The notes under the pieces: generated by a model
Told to the model about the DNA's origin: nothing
Database searches by the model: none
Seen by the model: only the letters and a program-made list of their open reading frames with translations
Assembly: GCA_021154065.1 (NCBI GenBank)
Contig: JAJKJG010000370.1
Span: forward strand, 1 to 8,729
Source of the DNA: Methylobacterium sp.
GTDB taxonomy: Bacteria > Pseudomonadota > Alphaproteobacteria > Rhizobiales > Beijerinckiaceae
Reading direction: 5' to 3'
DNA length: 8,729 nt
Program-made: the position numbers and the translations under genes
In this document: positions 1-7,344 of the stretch, in pieces
How the letters are laid out: each line of letters starts with the position of its first letter
Position numbering within the stretch: position 1 is the stretch's first letter

Positions 1-37
1 ACGGGCGACGGACAGGCGAGAGAAAACCGCAGCCTGC

Positions 38-253
38 TCAGGCGATGATGTCTGGCGTCAACTGATCTTCAAGGTAGGCGATCCGGTCCTTCAGGACGAG
101 TTTGCGCTTCTTAAGTCGCTGGATCTGCAACTGGTCGCCGGCCACGATCTGCTCAAGCGCCTCAATCGCTCCGTCGAGATCGCGATGCTCCTCCTTGAGC
201 CGCGAGAGTTCAGCCATAAGCTCGGTTTTATCATCCTCGTTGTTCAGCACCAT
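38..253 (-). CDS. YdcH/DUF465 family small coiled-coil protein
   Basis: A 71-residue acidic, charged protein with no signal peptide or membrane segment, predicted to be almost all helix. It carries the family pattern EEHRDLD near residues 21-27, then a heptad-rich stretch and the basic signature LKKRKLVLKDRI near residues 47-58. This matches the DUF465 (YdcH-like) family, whose members are usually 55-75 residues and have no firmly established function. The first ATG (251-253) is taken as start because a GGAAGA sequence lies just upstream, though spacing is tight; an internal ATG at codon 13 would leave the family core intact. It is divergent from a second member of the same family starting at 460. 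Family assignment is firm and function is unknown. Confidence 0.85.
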   Translation of the reverse strand: MVLNNEDDKTELMAELSRLKEEHRDLDGAIEALEQIVAGDQLQIQRLKKRKLVLKDRIAYLEDQLTPDIIA

Positions 254-425
254 TCTTCCACACGTCCGTCACGCGCCGCTTCGCAATCGAGGGGAAAGAG
301 CGGCGGAGTATGCGCGCGCGAAGCATTCCGTACAACAGGAGGCTTGTTCGAGAGATTGGGTAAGCCATGCCTTTTGCGGCGCAGCATCACTTTTGGGTTC
401 GACTTCGTGACGCCCTGTGGCACAC

Positions 426-458
426 TCGGTCTGTCGGAACAGCAATAGGAGAGACCGA
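426..458 (+). promoter_or_regulatory. Possible leader hairpin over ribosome binding site of the second DUF465 gene
   Basis: TCGGTCT (426-432) is perfectly complementary to AGACCGA (452-458), with a 19-base loop. The Shine-Dalgarno AGGAGAG (447-453) lies partly in the loop and partly in the 3' arm, and the ATG follows at 460. If it folds in the mRNA it could limit ribosome access. A 7-base dyad can occur by chance, so this is only a candidate. The rest of the 254-459 spacer shows no convincing promoter to me. Confidence 0.22.
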
Positions 459-459
459 C

Positions 460-645
460 ATGGAGCTACAGAACCACTTGCCTGAGCTTGAGCGGAAGCA
501 CCAGGCATTGGAACGCGAAATTCAGGACGAGATGTCCCATCCCGGCACGGACGACCTCAAGGTGGCGGCCCTCAAGCGAAGAAAGCTGCAGCTGAAGGAC
601 GAGATCGAGAAGTTGAGGCGCTCCGGTCAACGCTCCATCCACTGA
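460..645 (+). CDS. YdcH/DUF465 family small coiled-coil protein (second copy)
   Basis: A 61-residue, charged, helix-forming protein. Its core LKRRKLQLKDEIEKLRR near residues 41-57 is the same basic signature as in the divergent gene ending at 38, and the N-terminal half has the ERKHQALEREI pattern typical of DUF465 proteins. The start at 460 is chosen over an upstream in-frame ATG at 367 because AGGAG sits 7-12 bases before it and the extra 31 codons read like non-coding sequence. A strong intrinsic terminator follows 26 bases after the stop, so it is probably a single-gene transcript. No enzymatic motif is present. The family is known but its role is not, and the two copies are likely paralogues rather than one operon. 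Confidence 0.85.
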   Translation: MELQNHLPELERKHQALEREIQDEMSHPGTDDLKVAALKRRKLQLKDEIEKLRRSGQRSIH

Positions 646-671
646 CACGCCCTAGCGGACCCATATCAGGC

Positions 672-704
672 AAGGCCGCCGCTTTCACGGAAGGCGGCGG
701 TTTT
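672..704 (+). terminator. Intrinsic terminator after the second DUF465 gene
   Basis: CCGCCGC (676-682) pairs with GCGGCGG (694-700), and the stem extends through a T-G wobble and two T-A pairs to a short loop. TTTTC follows at 701-705. A GC-rich stem followed by a T run is the classic rho-independent form for rightward transcription. Read leftward the hairpin is not followed by a clear T run, so it would be a poorer terminator for the convergent glycosyltransferase gene that ends at 766. Confidence 0.75.
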
Positions 705-765
705 CGTCAAGGAGGGCTGAAAAGGGCCTTGCCGGTCGGAACCAACGGCCGCGCCCCGCGCCCGC

Positions 766-1878
766 TCATCTTCGTGTGCCATAAACCGCGCCGTATCGCG
801 CCACCATCGCCGCCCTAGAGAAGCGCTGCTCCAGTCTGCGGCGCCGCGCGTGCGCTGGCTCGCTTGCAAGATCGCTTCCGCGGTTGAGCGCGCGCAGTAT
901 GGCGTCCGCGAGCCGCTCCGGGTCTCGGGGCGGAACGACATCTTCAGGGTCGAGCACGAAGGGCCGCACCTCGCCGACATCTGTGGCGACGAGGGGAAGA
1001 TCGGCGGCTGCCGCCTCAAGCGCGACGAGGGGCAGCGCCTCTCCGTAGGCCGATGCGATGACCAGAAGATCGAGAGCCGACATGATCGCCCCGATGTCGG
1101 AGCGCTGTCCGAGCAGCAGGGCGCGCTCGGCTACGCTGTTCTCCTGTAGCCATTGCGTCAGCTCGACGTTTTGATCCATGCAGCCATCGCCTACGAGCAC
1201 AAGCCGTGCGTCTGGGCGCTGTCGCACAACGGAGGCGAAGGATCGAATCAGGGTCCGGTGGTCTTTTTGAGGATCGAACCGCGCGATGCAGCCGATCAGC
1301 CGCTCCCCTTCGCTGACATCGAGGGCGCGCCGGACCTGATTGCGCGCCTCAGCATTGGATCGGAAGGCGTCGAGGTCGATGCCGTTCTCGATCATGGTTC
1401 CCTTGGCCGGGGCGTAGCCAAGTCGTTCATGGACGCGGCGGGCCGGCTCCGAGGCATAGACGATCCGATCGGGCGCGGCGCGCGAGAAAAGGGCGCAGAG
1501 CCGGTCGATGAGGCGCGTCGACACCTTGGACGAGCCTACGGGCAGGTCCGTGTTGTGGATGGACCAGAGGAGGGTGGGACTGAGATCCCGGACGAAGAGG
1601 GAGGCGAAATTGCCGTGGTAGAGCCAGCCCTGGACGAGGTTGGGCTCAAGCCTTCTCACGATGGCGCGCAGATGGCGGACGGCGCCGGGCGATAATTGCC
1701 CGCGCGTCAGCCCGAGGCTGTGGAAAGATGCGGCGTTCATGGCGAAATAGGGCTCGCCCGCGAGCAGCGAGACGACGTGGTGCTCCAGGCCGCCCGCCCG
1801 CGCATTTACCACGTCGGCCAGGATTTTCTCCGCGCCGCCCTGGCGGACGCCGACGATGATGTGGACGATCCGGTTCAC
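766..1878 (-). CDS. GT4-family glycosyltransferase (GT-B fold)
   Basis: A 370-residue cytosolic or membrane-associated glycosyltransferase, the normal length for family GT4. The N-terminal domain opens with IVHIIVGVRQGGAEK (residues 4-18), the usual acceptor-side GGAE loop. The C-terminal nucleotide-sugar domain shows GCIARFDPQKDH (196-207), LVLVGDG (226-232) and a complete EX7E motif, E280 to E288 in EALPLVALE, so the active-site elements look intact. It begins with GTG (1876-1878), supported by AGGGA at 1888-1892 nine bases upstream. It is the last gene of the leftward cluster, 57 bases after the preceding glycosyltransferase, and probably co-transcribed. In the family these enzymes transfer a sugar from a nucleotide donor with retained configuration. 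The particular sugar and acceptor cannot be read from the sequence, so no gene symbol is given. Confidence 0.88.
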   Translation of the reverse strand: MNRIVHIIVGVRQGGAEKILADVVNARAGGLEHHVVSLLAGEPYFAMNAASFHSLGLTRGQLSPGAVRHLRAIVRRLEPNLVQGWLYHGNFASLFVRDLSPTLLWSIHNTDLPVGSSKVSTRLIDRLCALFSRAAPDRIVYASEPARRVHERLGYAPAKGTMIENGIDLDAFRSNAEARNQVRRALDVSEGERLIGCIARFDPQKDHRTLIRSFASVVRQRPDARLVLVGDGCMDQNVELTQWLQENSVAERALLLGQRSDIGAIMSALDLLVIASAYGEALPLVALEAAAADLPLVATDVGEVRPFVLDPEDVVPPRDPERLADAILRALNRGSDLASEPAHARRRRLEQRFSRAAMVARYGAVYGTRR

Positions 1879-1935
1879 AACGCGCAGTCCCTGGAGATCA
1901 ACGCCGCGCGGGGATCCGCAAGGCGGCTTGCCGCT

Positions 1936-3150
1936 TCATGCGGGTTCGTCGGAAAGGGCATAGACTTGATCGTACCGTGACGCGAGATGCCGTTTTCCCA
2001 GCAGGCCCCGAGCCCGGCGGGCGACCTCGGCGCGATCGAACGCGGGGAGCCATTCGAGAGACTCTCCTTCGAGCCTGATCCGGTTGCACAATATTTCGGA
2101 GGTTCGCCAAGCTTCTTCCACAGCGTCCGTCATGATGACGGGTAGGCCGGCCAGACAATACTCGGCGAACTTGGTCGGCGACGCGACCCGGTTCACGAGG
2201 CTGGGGCGGCGCAGCATAAAGGCCGCGTCGGCCGCATTGAGATAGCCGTTCACCGTGTCGAACCGGGCGCTGGTCACGCGGACGGCATCTGGATCGAGGT
2301 GGGCGAGCCGCCTTCGTGCGGCATCCGCGTCCGGGGTAAGCACGAGGAGACGCGCGCGCGGGTCCACCGCGCGCCAACCCTGGAACAGGAACGCCGTCTC
2401 GTCGAAGCGCTGATAGCTGACGAGACTGCCGCTATAAACATAGATGCGGTCGCCTTCGGCGTACCCGAGTTCCCGTCGCATGCGCGCGCGAAGCGCGGGG
2501 TCATAGAAGAAAAGATCCTCCGACGCGGCGCACGGGATCACCACGGCCGGTTTGCCCGACAGAAGTGGGGCGCAGAGCCGCGCAAGCGGCTCGCTGACGA
2601 AGACGGCGCGGTCGCACGCGCGCGCCGCCAAAGCCCGCTCCCGTTCCGCGCGCCGTCGCTTAAGGCGCCGGGCGAAGCTGGGAAGCCAGCGAAGCCGTTT
2701 CAGGCGCTCGACCGCCTCCGCGGCGGAGTCGCCGCGGCAGTCCCACACCAGAACGGCTTTGCGCATCGCCTTGGCCGCGGCGGCGACGGCGGCGGAATAA
2801 TCAGTGCGGGCGTGAATGATGTCGAAACCGGGCTTTTCCCGCAGGATCGCCCAAGCGAGCAAAAGGCGGTTCAGGGCAACCGAAAACGGGACCGCCGGAC
2901 GCACGCCGCGCCGCACGCGAATGGGCCACCCGGCGAGATGTTGGGCGCGCTCCAAAGCTCCAAGCGAATGGCGATAGCTCTCGCCCGTGCAGCAGAAAGC
3001 CCAGATCTCGAATGCGATCCCCCGTTCCGCGGCCTGCCGGGTATGATCGAGCACGGCCGAGTCGACGACCGTATTGGCCAGGCCCTCAAATAAGACGAGG
3101 AGAACGCGTCGTCTGACAGCCATATCCGATACAGACCGGTGGAAGCTCAT
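1936..3150 (-). CDS. GT4-like glycosyltransferase, divergent
   Basis: A 404-residue protein with the two-lobed GT-B pattern. VLLVLFEG (residues 16-23) opens the N-terminal lobe, with FDIIHARTDYSA around 109-120 and FVSEPL around 184-189. The C-terminal lobe has YSGSLVSYQRFDE (239-251) and SPTKFAEYCLAGLPVI (324-339). The second glutamate of EX7E is present (E330) but the first is replaced by V322, a variant seen in SPTK-type GT4 relatives. Two starts are possible: ATG at 3150, or ATG at 3123, nine codons later and just before the first beta strand; neither has a strong Shine-Dalgarno. Either start overlaps the out-of-frame tail of the upstream heparinase gene (its stop is at 3086-3088), which points to translational coupling in the original operon. 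Donor and acceptor are unknown. Confidence 0.82.
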   Translation of the reverse strand: MSFHRSVSDMAVRRRVLLVLFEGLANTVVDSAVLDHTRQAAERGIAFEIWAFCCTGESYRHSLGALERAQHLAGWPIRVRRGVRPAVPFSVALNRLLLAWAILREKPGFDIIHARTDYSAAVAAAAKAMRKAVLVWDCRGDSAAEAVERLKRLRWLPSFARRLKRRRAERERALAARACDRAVFVSEPLARLCAPLLSGKPAVVIPCAASEDLFFYDPALRARMRRELGYAEGDRIYVYSGSLVSYQRFDETAFLFQGWRAVDPRARLLVLTPDADAARRRLAHLDPDAVRVTSARFDTVNGYLNAADAAFMLRRPSLVNRVASPTKFAEYCLAGLPVIMTDAVEEAWRTSEILCNRIRLEGESLEWLPAFDRAEVARRARGLLGKRHLASRYDQVYALSDEPA

Positions 3151-3418
3151 CGGCGGCGGTGAGCGGCGCGAGCGGACCCGTCAATGACAGATCGGCGATG
3201 ACGATCCGGCCGGGATGAAGCCGGAGGACGCGCCGCGCCGTCCAGCCCCGTCCCTGCGCTTCTCCGGCGAAGCCGCTCTCGCCAAAAAAAAGGCAACGGC
3301 TGGCCGGTAGGCCGCTGATCTGAAAAAGCCCCTGCGCGAGATCGGTGCTCGGCTTGCCCAAGGGCCGCGGGCAGAAATGGGCGGCGGCGGCTCGATAGCG
3401 GTTCCGCTCAGCCGGCAT
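3086..3418 (-). other. Out-of-frame C-terminal fragment of the heparinase-like gene
   Basis: This 110-codon stretch opens MPAERNRYRAAAAHFCPRP and carries the C-terminal beta-sandwich, including GRGWTARRVLRLHPGRIVIADLS and a final VCIGYG. That is the order expected for the end of a heparinase II/III-family protein, where RN.YR..AAH follows the DPGTY-like turn. It overlaps the stop of the main fragment by 11 bases, in a different frame. The ATG at 3418 is probably a chance product of the junction, with no ribosome binding site in front, so I do not regard it as a gene of its own. Its codon use and conserved feel suggest the disruption, if real, is recent. Confidence 0.72.
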
Positions 3419-5198
3419 GGGCGTGTCCCGGACCGCCTTCGGCTCCGGACGCGGGGCAGCGAATGGCCAGAAAGAATCGAGGACCGGCGAAGGCGTAATG
3501 TCCGAAGCGGGGGTAGGCGGCGCGCCGTAGGTTCTGCGTAACGCCGGCGGGGAGGGGAATCTCGATCACCCGCCGGCACTCCTCGGGCCACCGCCCGAAC
3601 TCCCCAATAAGAGTATCGGGATCAGCCCCGCGGACCTCCATCGGTGGACATGCAACCGGCACAGGCTTCGCGCGGCCCCGCGCCAGGGCGGACGCGACGG
3701 CGGCGTCCGCCGACCATCCGGCCCAGGCGGCAAGATCGTCCCGCGTGGTCAGCGCCGCGGCGACGGCCACGAAGGCGCGGTGGTCGAGCGCGTCCTCTAC
3801 CCACGGCGGTTCCGCCCTATCCGCGCCCTCGGCGCGCCGCCATGGCGGACAAAGTTTTGCGACGCGGCCGGAGTCGTTGTCGCCCCATTGCACGATCTCG
3901 CCGCTCGGCTTGGTGGCGTCACGCGTCAACTCGGCGGCCCGCGCCAGCATGACGAACATATTTTGGGGCAGGGGCGTCCGACGGCCATCCTCGTCTTGCC
4001 GAAGCGGGACGGGCGTGGGCTGCGGCGCCCGCATGTCGAGCGGGGCGAACGGACCGGCCAGGGCCTCAAGCTCATCCTCCTTCAGCCCGGCCAGGAGCGC
4101 CGTCCCGAACGCGAGAAGCTCGCCCGAAAGGCGGTGGTAGGCGGTCGAAGCCTCGACGTTGCCGCCGTCGTCCAAGAACTGAAGCTCGGCTTCGGCCAAA
4201 AACTCTCGCGTTGCGAAGGCAAGCCAAGCATCCGTTTCGGGCGAGCGGGGCAGATAGGCGGCGGCGAACAGCAGGCCGAGGATGTCGGAGAGATAGTGAT
4301 TGCCGCGCCCGGCCTCCGCCCATTCGAGCGCCTCGACGATGTGGCGCGCGTGCTCCGCGGTGCTGCGCGTCACAACGTCGAGGAACGGCCGATCGAACGT
4401 GGCGCCCGCATCGCGGAAGAGATCAAGCGCAAGCAGGACGTTTACGATGCGCAGCGCCACATCCATGGCGCAGGTCCAGTTGACGCCGAACCGGGGCGGG
4501 TTGGCGGCGAGGAAATCAAGAACCTGATTGCGGAATTCCGTGGCGTAACGCTCGGCCGGCTCAAACCCCGGCGTTCCCGCTGTCGCGGCTCGGTAGGCGA
4601 GGGCGAGTTGCGGCAGGTGCTGAAGGCGCGCCAGCTCCCAAGGCACCTTTACGTCCACGCCCAAGCGGTCGCCGTAGGTGATGTCGCGAAAGTAGGCCCC
4701 CTCGGACCAGCGGTAGCCCGACTTGATGTCGAGTTGCCAGTCGATCGGCGCGTAGGGGGGCTCGATCAAGCGCCAGATGCGCTGGCTTTCGGCCAGGTTG
4801 GCGGGGTTGATGCGTCCGCGCAGCCACTGGCCCGCTGGATCGGCCTCCACGGCAGGACCCGGCGGATAGGCGTGACCCGCCAAGCCTTGGCGCCGCAGGC
4901 CATGCCGGATTTCCTGCCAGCCGGAACCCAAGATATCGAAGCGGTGATCGAGGTAGAGCCGGGTCGTGTCCGCCAGAGCGACGGTCTGCTCGGCCGGAAC
5001 CGCAAGCTCCAGCCCATAGAGGCGACGGCGCAGCTCCCCGACCGGCGTGCCCTCAAGATAGGATTGGGTCCGGATGGCGCGGCGGCGGCTCGCCTTCTGC
5101 TTGGCGATGCGCAGGCTTAGGGCGACGGCCTTGCGGGCCGCGACATGCGGCGGCACGCGCGATGCAGCCCGAAGATAAGTTTTCCACTCCGTCATCAT
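3086..5198 (-). pseudogene. Heparinase II/III-family protein, disrupted by internal deletion and frameshift
   Basis: The first part runs from ATG 5198 to a TGA at 3408-3410 (596 residues). It has the helical toroid of the family: GVNWTCAMDVALR (238-250), NHYLSDILGL (300-309) and DDGGNVEASTAYHRLSGE (343-360) with the probable catalytic Tyr354. It then enters the beta-sandwich at YPRFGHYAFAG and stops at PGHAHAG. The family normally continues HAHxD, an L..EL strand, a DPGTY-like turn and RN.YR..AAH. The last element reappears at once in another frame (3418 to 3086), so about 20-25 residues are gone and the frame is shifted. The start is set at MMTEW because it lies 17 bases after the asnB stop, and the 87 upstream codons are antisense-like arginine-rich reading inside asnB. 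No signal peptide is visible. Intact relatives are polysaccharide lyase-like and often sit in polysaccharide clusters. The product here is probably non-functional unless the break is an assembly error. Confidence 0.8.
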
Positions 5199-5215
5199 GA
5201 CCCGCGGCTCGGTCC

Positions 5216-7183
5216 CTAATGCGCCGCGGCCGCTTCGAGCGGCTCTGTAAAGGCGTGGTCGGGGAGGGGCATCGCCGCCGTCGGGCTGCGGATGAACCGC
5301 TCCCACCACAGCGCGACGTTGACGATGGTCCAGCGCAGCGAGGCGGTCCTCGGATCGGTGAACAGCCATTGGACGGCCGTGCGGTCGAGGAGGTCGGTCT
5401 CGCTCAAAAAGTCCTCGACAACGCCCATCACCTCGCCGGGCAGGCCCGCCAGAATCCACTCGTGGACAGGAACCCCGAAGCCTTGCTTCGGCCGGTCGAT
5501 GATGCTGTCGGGAATGACGCCGCGCACCGCGCGTTTCAGAACGGTTTTCAGCACGCCGCCGCGGGTCTTGACCTCTTCGGGGATGCCGAGGGCGAGCGCG
5601 ACGAACTCGTGGTCGAGGAAGGGGACGCGCGCCTCAACGCTCGTTCCCATCGTCATCTTATCGACCCGCATCAACAAGAGTTCGGGCAGGCGCAGGTTGA
5701 GGTCGAGATAGCTCATCCAGCCGAGCGTCGAAGGATTTTCGGCGTTCTGGCGGTAGCGCGCGTGGATCGGTTCCAGCGACTCCCAGGACGAACGGCCCGC
5801 AAACCGCTCGCGCAGGCGCGGCGAGAGCAGGCGCATCTTGGTGCGCTCGGTGAAGGCTTCGGCGCCGCCCCAAAAGATCGGTAGGCCGCGCGCCGCGCGG
5901 TCGAGCCAGCCATAAGGCAACGAATGCTCCTTGCCGGCGGTGCGAAGCGCTGCGAGGCCGAGTTTTTTGAACGATGCGGGGACCGGCAGCCGGTCGTTGA
6001 AGCGTTGCAGGGTCCAGGCGCGCTTCCAGTTTGGGTAGCCCCAGAACAGTTCGTCGGCGCCCTCGCCGACCTGCGCGACGATCACGCCTTGCTCGCGGGC
6101 GAGTTTTGACACGTAGTAGAGCGGCACGCAGACCGGGTCGGCGATCGGCTCGTCCTGGAGTTCGGCCATGCGCGGCAGGAAGTCCATGAAATCCTGGGCC
6201 GAGAGCTTGATTTCGTGGTGCTCGGCCCCGACGAATTCAGCGGCGCTGCGGGCGTGGTGCAACTCGTTCTGGTAGCTGCCGTAGTCCTGATCGTAGCCGA
6301 CCGTGAACGTTTTGACGGGCCGCTCCTCGCCCTCGCTGAACAGGGCGGCGTTCGTGCTCGAATCGACGCCCCCGGACAAGAAAACCCCGACCGGCACGTC
6401 GCTGACCTTGCGCAGCCGCACGGAGGTGCGCAACTCGGCCAGAACCTGCTCGGCGATGGAGTCGTCGCTGCCCGCGACCGGCTTCGCGGCCGTAATAGCG
6501 TCCCAATAGCGCCGCTCCTCGATCCGACCGCCCGGCTCGACCAGCAGCATCGAGCCGCCGGGAAGTTTTTTGACGCCCTTGAACAGGGTCGTCGGGGCGG
6601 GCGTGGTCAGGAAACTGAGGTAGTGAAAGAACGCGTCCTCGTCGATCGCGCGCGGCTGGTCGGGGTTAGCCAGGATCGCCTTGATTTCACTCGCAAAAAC
6701 CAGGCGGCCTCGATGGACCGCGTAGTAGAGCGGCTTGACGCCGATCCGGTCGCGGACGAGCCAGAGCCGCTTCTGACGGGCATCCCAAAGGCCGAACGCG
6801 AACATGCCGCGGAAGCGCGCGAGGCAGTCGATCCCCCACTCGCGGTAGGCGTGGATGATGACTTCCGTGTCGCAATGGTGCGACCGGAAGCGGTGACCGC
6901 GCGCTTCAAGCTCGCGCCGCAGGGCGGCGTGATTGTAGATTTCGCCGTTGTAGGTGACCCAGATCTCGCCGGCGGTGTCCGACATCGGTTGCGCGCCGGC
7001 CGGGCTCAGGTCCACGATGGCGAGACGCCGGTGGGCGAAGCCGACGCGCCGGTCCGGCGCCAGCCAGACGCCGGAGCCGTCCGGGCCGCGATGGCCGAGC
7101 GGCGCGTTCAACGCCGCCAAAAGGCTTTCGCTAAGGGGCTCGCCCGCGCCGTTGAGCACGAGCGCGCCGCTGATCCCGCACAT
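5216..7183 (-). CDS. asnB: Asparagine synthase (glutamine-hydrolysing), AsnB type amidotransferase
   Basis: A 655-residue class II glutamine amidotransferase. The start is ATG at 7183 because the following Cys2 of MCGISG must be the N-terminal nucleophile after Met removal; an in-frame ATG 16 codons upstream would bury it. The glutaminase domain shows HRGPDGSG (31-38), RLAIVDLS (53-60), YNGEIYN (78-84) and CDTEVI (104-109). The synthetase domain has the PP-loop SGGVDSS (270-276) for ATP and GEGADELFWGY (373-383). All expected catalytic residues seem present. The reaction is glutamine plus ATP driving amidation of a carboxylate, aspartate in the classical enzyme. In polysaccharide clusters such homologues are often suspected of amidating a uronic acid or other intermediate, which is inference here. 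It is the first gene of the leftward cluster, 17 bases before the heparinase-like gene, with a probable promoter in the divergent spacer. Confidence 0.93.
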   Translation of the reverse strand: MCGISGALVLNGAGEPLSESLLAALNAPLGHRGPDGSGVWLAPDRRVGFAHRRLAIVDLSPAGAQPMSDTAGEIWVTYNGEIYNHAALRRELEARGHRFRSHHCDTEVIIHAYREWGIDCLARFRGMFAFGLWDARQKRLWLVRDRIGVKPLYYAVHRGRLVFASEIKAILANPDQPRAIDEDAFFHYLSFLTTPAPTTLFKGVKKLPGGSMLLVEPGGRIEERRYWDAITAAKPVAGSDDSIAEQVLAELRTSVRLRKVSDVPVGVFLSGGVDSSTNAALFSEGEERPVKTFTVGYDQDYGSYQNELHHARSAAEFVGAEHHEIKLSAQDFMDFLPRMAELQDEPIADPVCVPLYYVSKLAREQGVIVAQVGEGADELFWGYPNWKRAWTLQRFNDRLPVPASFKKLGLAALRTAGKEHSLPYGWLDRAARGLPIFWGGAEAFTERTKMRLLSPRLRERFAGRSSWESLEPIHARYRQNAENPSTLGWMSYLDLNLRLPELLLMRVDKMTMGTSVEARVPFLDHEFVALALGIPEEVKTRGGVLKTVLKRAVRGVIPDSIIDRPKQGFGVPVHEWILAGLPGEVMGVVEDFLSETDLLDRTAVQWLFTDPRTASLRWTIVNVALWWERFIRSPTAAMPLPDHAFTEPLEAAAAH

Positions 7184-7215
7184 TCCAAATCCCGCCGTCC
7201 ACGCGTGTGGCACGC

Positions 7216-7244
7216 CTTGGACAGGCTCCATCCCGGCCTGTCAA
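7216..7244 (-). promoter_or_regulatory. Candidate asnB promoter with overlapping dyad
   Basis: On the minus strand CGCTTGACA gives a perfect TTGACA -35 (7244-7239). Seventeen bases later the -10 position reads TCCAAG, a poor match, though weak -10 boxes are common in high-GC alphaproteobacteria. A perfect 7-base inverted repeat, GACAGGC (7220-7226) and GCCTGTC (7236-7242) with a 9-base centre, spans the space between -35 and -10, where a repressor could bind. The distance to the asnB ATG at 7183 leaves a short leader of about 25 bases. Inferred from pattern only. Confidence 0.38.
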
Positions 7245-7247
7245 GCG

Positions 7248-7269
7248 GGCTGGCAAGCGGCTGGCAAGC
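7248..7269. repeat. 11-base tandem repeat in the divergent spacer
   Basis: GGCTGGCAAGC occurs twice without a gap (7248-7258 and 7259-7269). A degenerate further CAAGCGGGC lies just to the left (7242-7250). The repeat sits exactly between the two outward-facing -35 candidates. It could be a duplicated regulator site or simple slippage. Confidence 0.6.
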
Positions 7270-7282
7270 AACCGGCAGGCGC

Positions 7283-7311
7283 TTGACCGCCCGAAAGCCC
7301 TCGCGCAAAGG
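7283..7311 (+). promoter_or_regulatory. Candidate rightward promoter for the divergent glycosyltransferase
   Basis: GCGCTTGACC on the plus strand supplies a TTGACC -35 (7283-7288), the mirror image of the asnB -35 (shared octamer CGCTTGAC at 7280-7287 and its complement at 7240-7247). The region 17 bases on (CAAAGG near 7306-7311) is not a good -10, so confidence is low. The start codon is at 7345, leaving a plausible short leader. Confidence 0.28.
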
Positions 7312-7344
7312 TCCGGGCGCATCGAACAAGGGTAAGGAGCCGAC

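Noticed and set aside
254..459. Sigma-70 promoter for either DUF465 gene
   Set aside because: I looked for -35/-10 pairs on both strands and found none with acceptable matches at 16-18 base spacing.
1153..1695. Antisense 180-codon frame within the first glycosyltransferase (also 2299-3093 in the second)
   Set aside because: Both are shadows of well-supported genes and have no motifs or ribosome binding sites.
3780..5120. Long plus-strand open frame (446 codons) opposite the heparinase-like gene
   Set aside because: It is antisense to a gene with clear family motifs, and its translation has no recognisable domain. Long antisense frames are expected in high-GC DNA because stop codons are rare.
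5199..5459. 87-codon upstream extension of the heparinase-like gene
   Set aside because: It would overlap the 3' end of asnB and is rich in Arg/Pro/Gly with no family similarity. The ATG at 5198 fits the operon spacing.
7184..7231. Upstream start for asnB, 16 codons earlier
   Set aside because: The catalytic cysteine must directly follow the initiator methionine in this family, so MCGISG at 7183 is the start.
7240..7287. Repeats in the divergent spacer as a CRISPR or attachment site
   Set aside because: Only two 11-base units with no spacers, and no integrase, cas gene or tRNA nearby.
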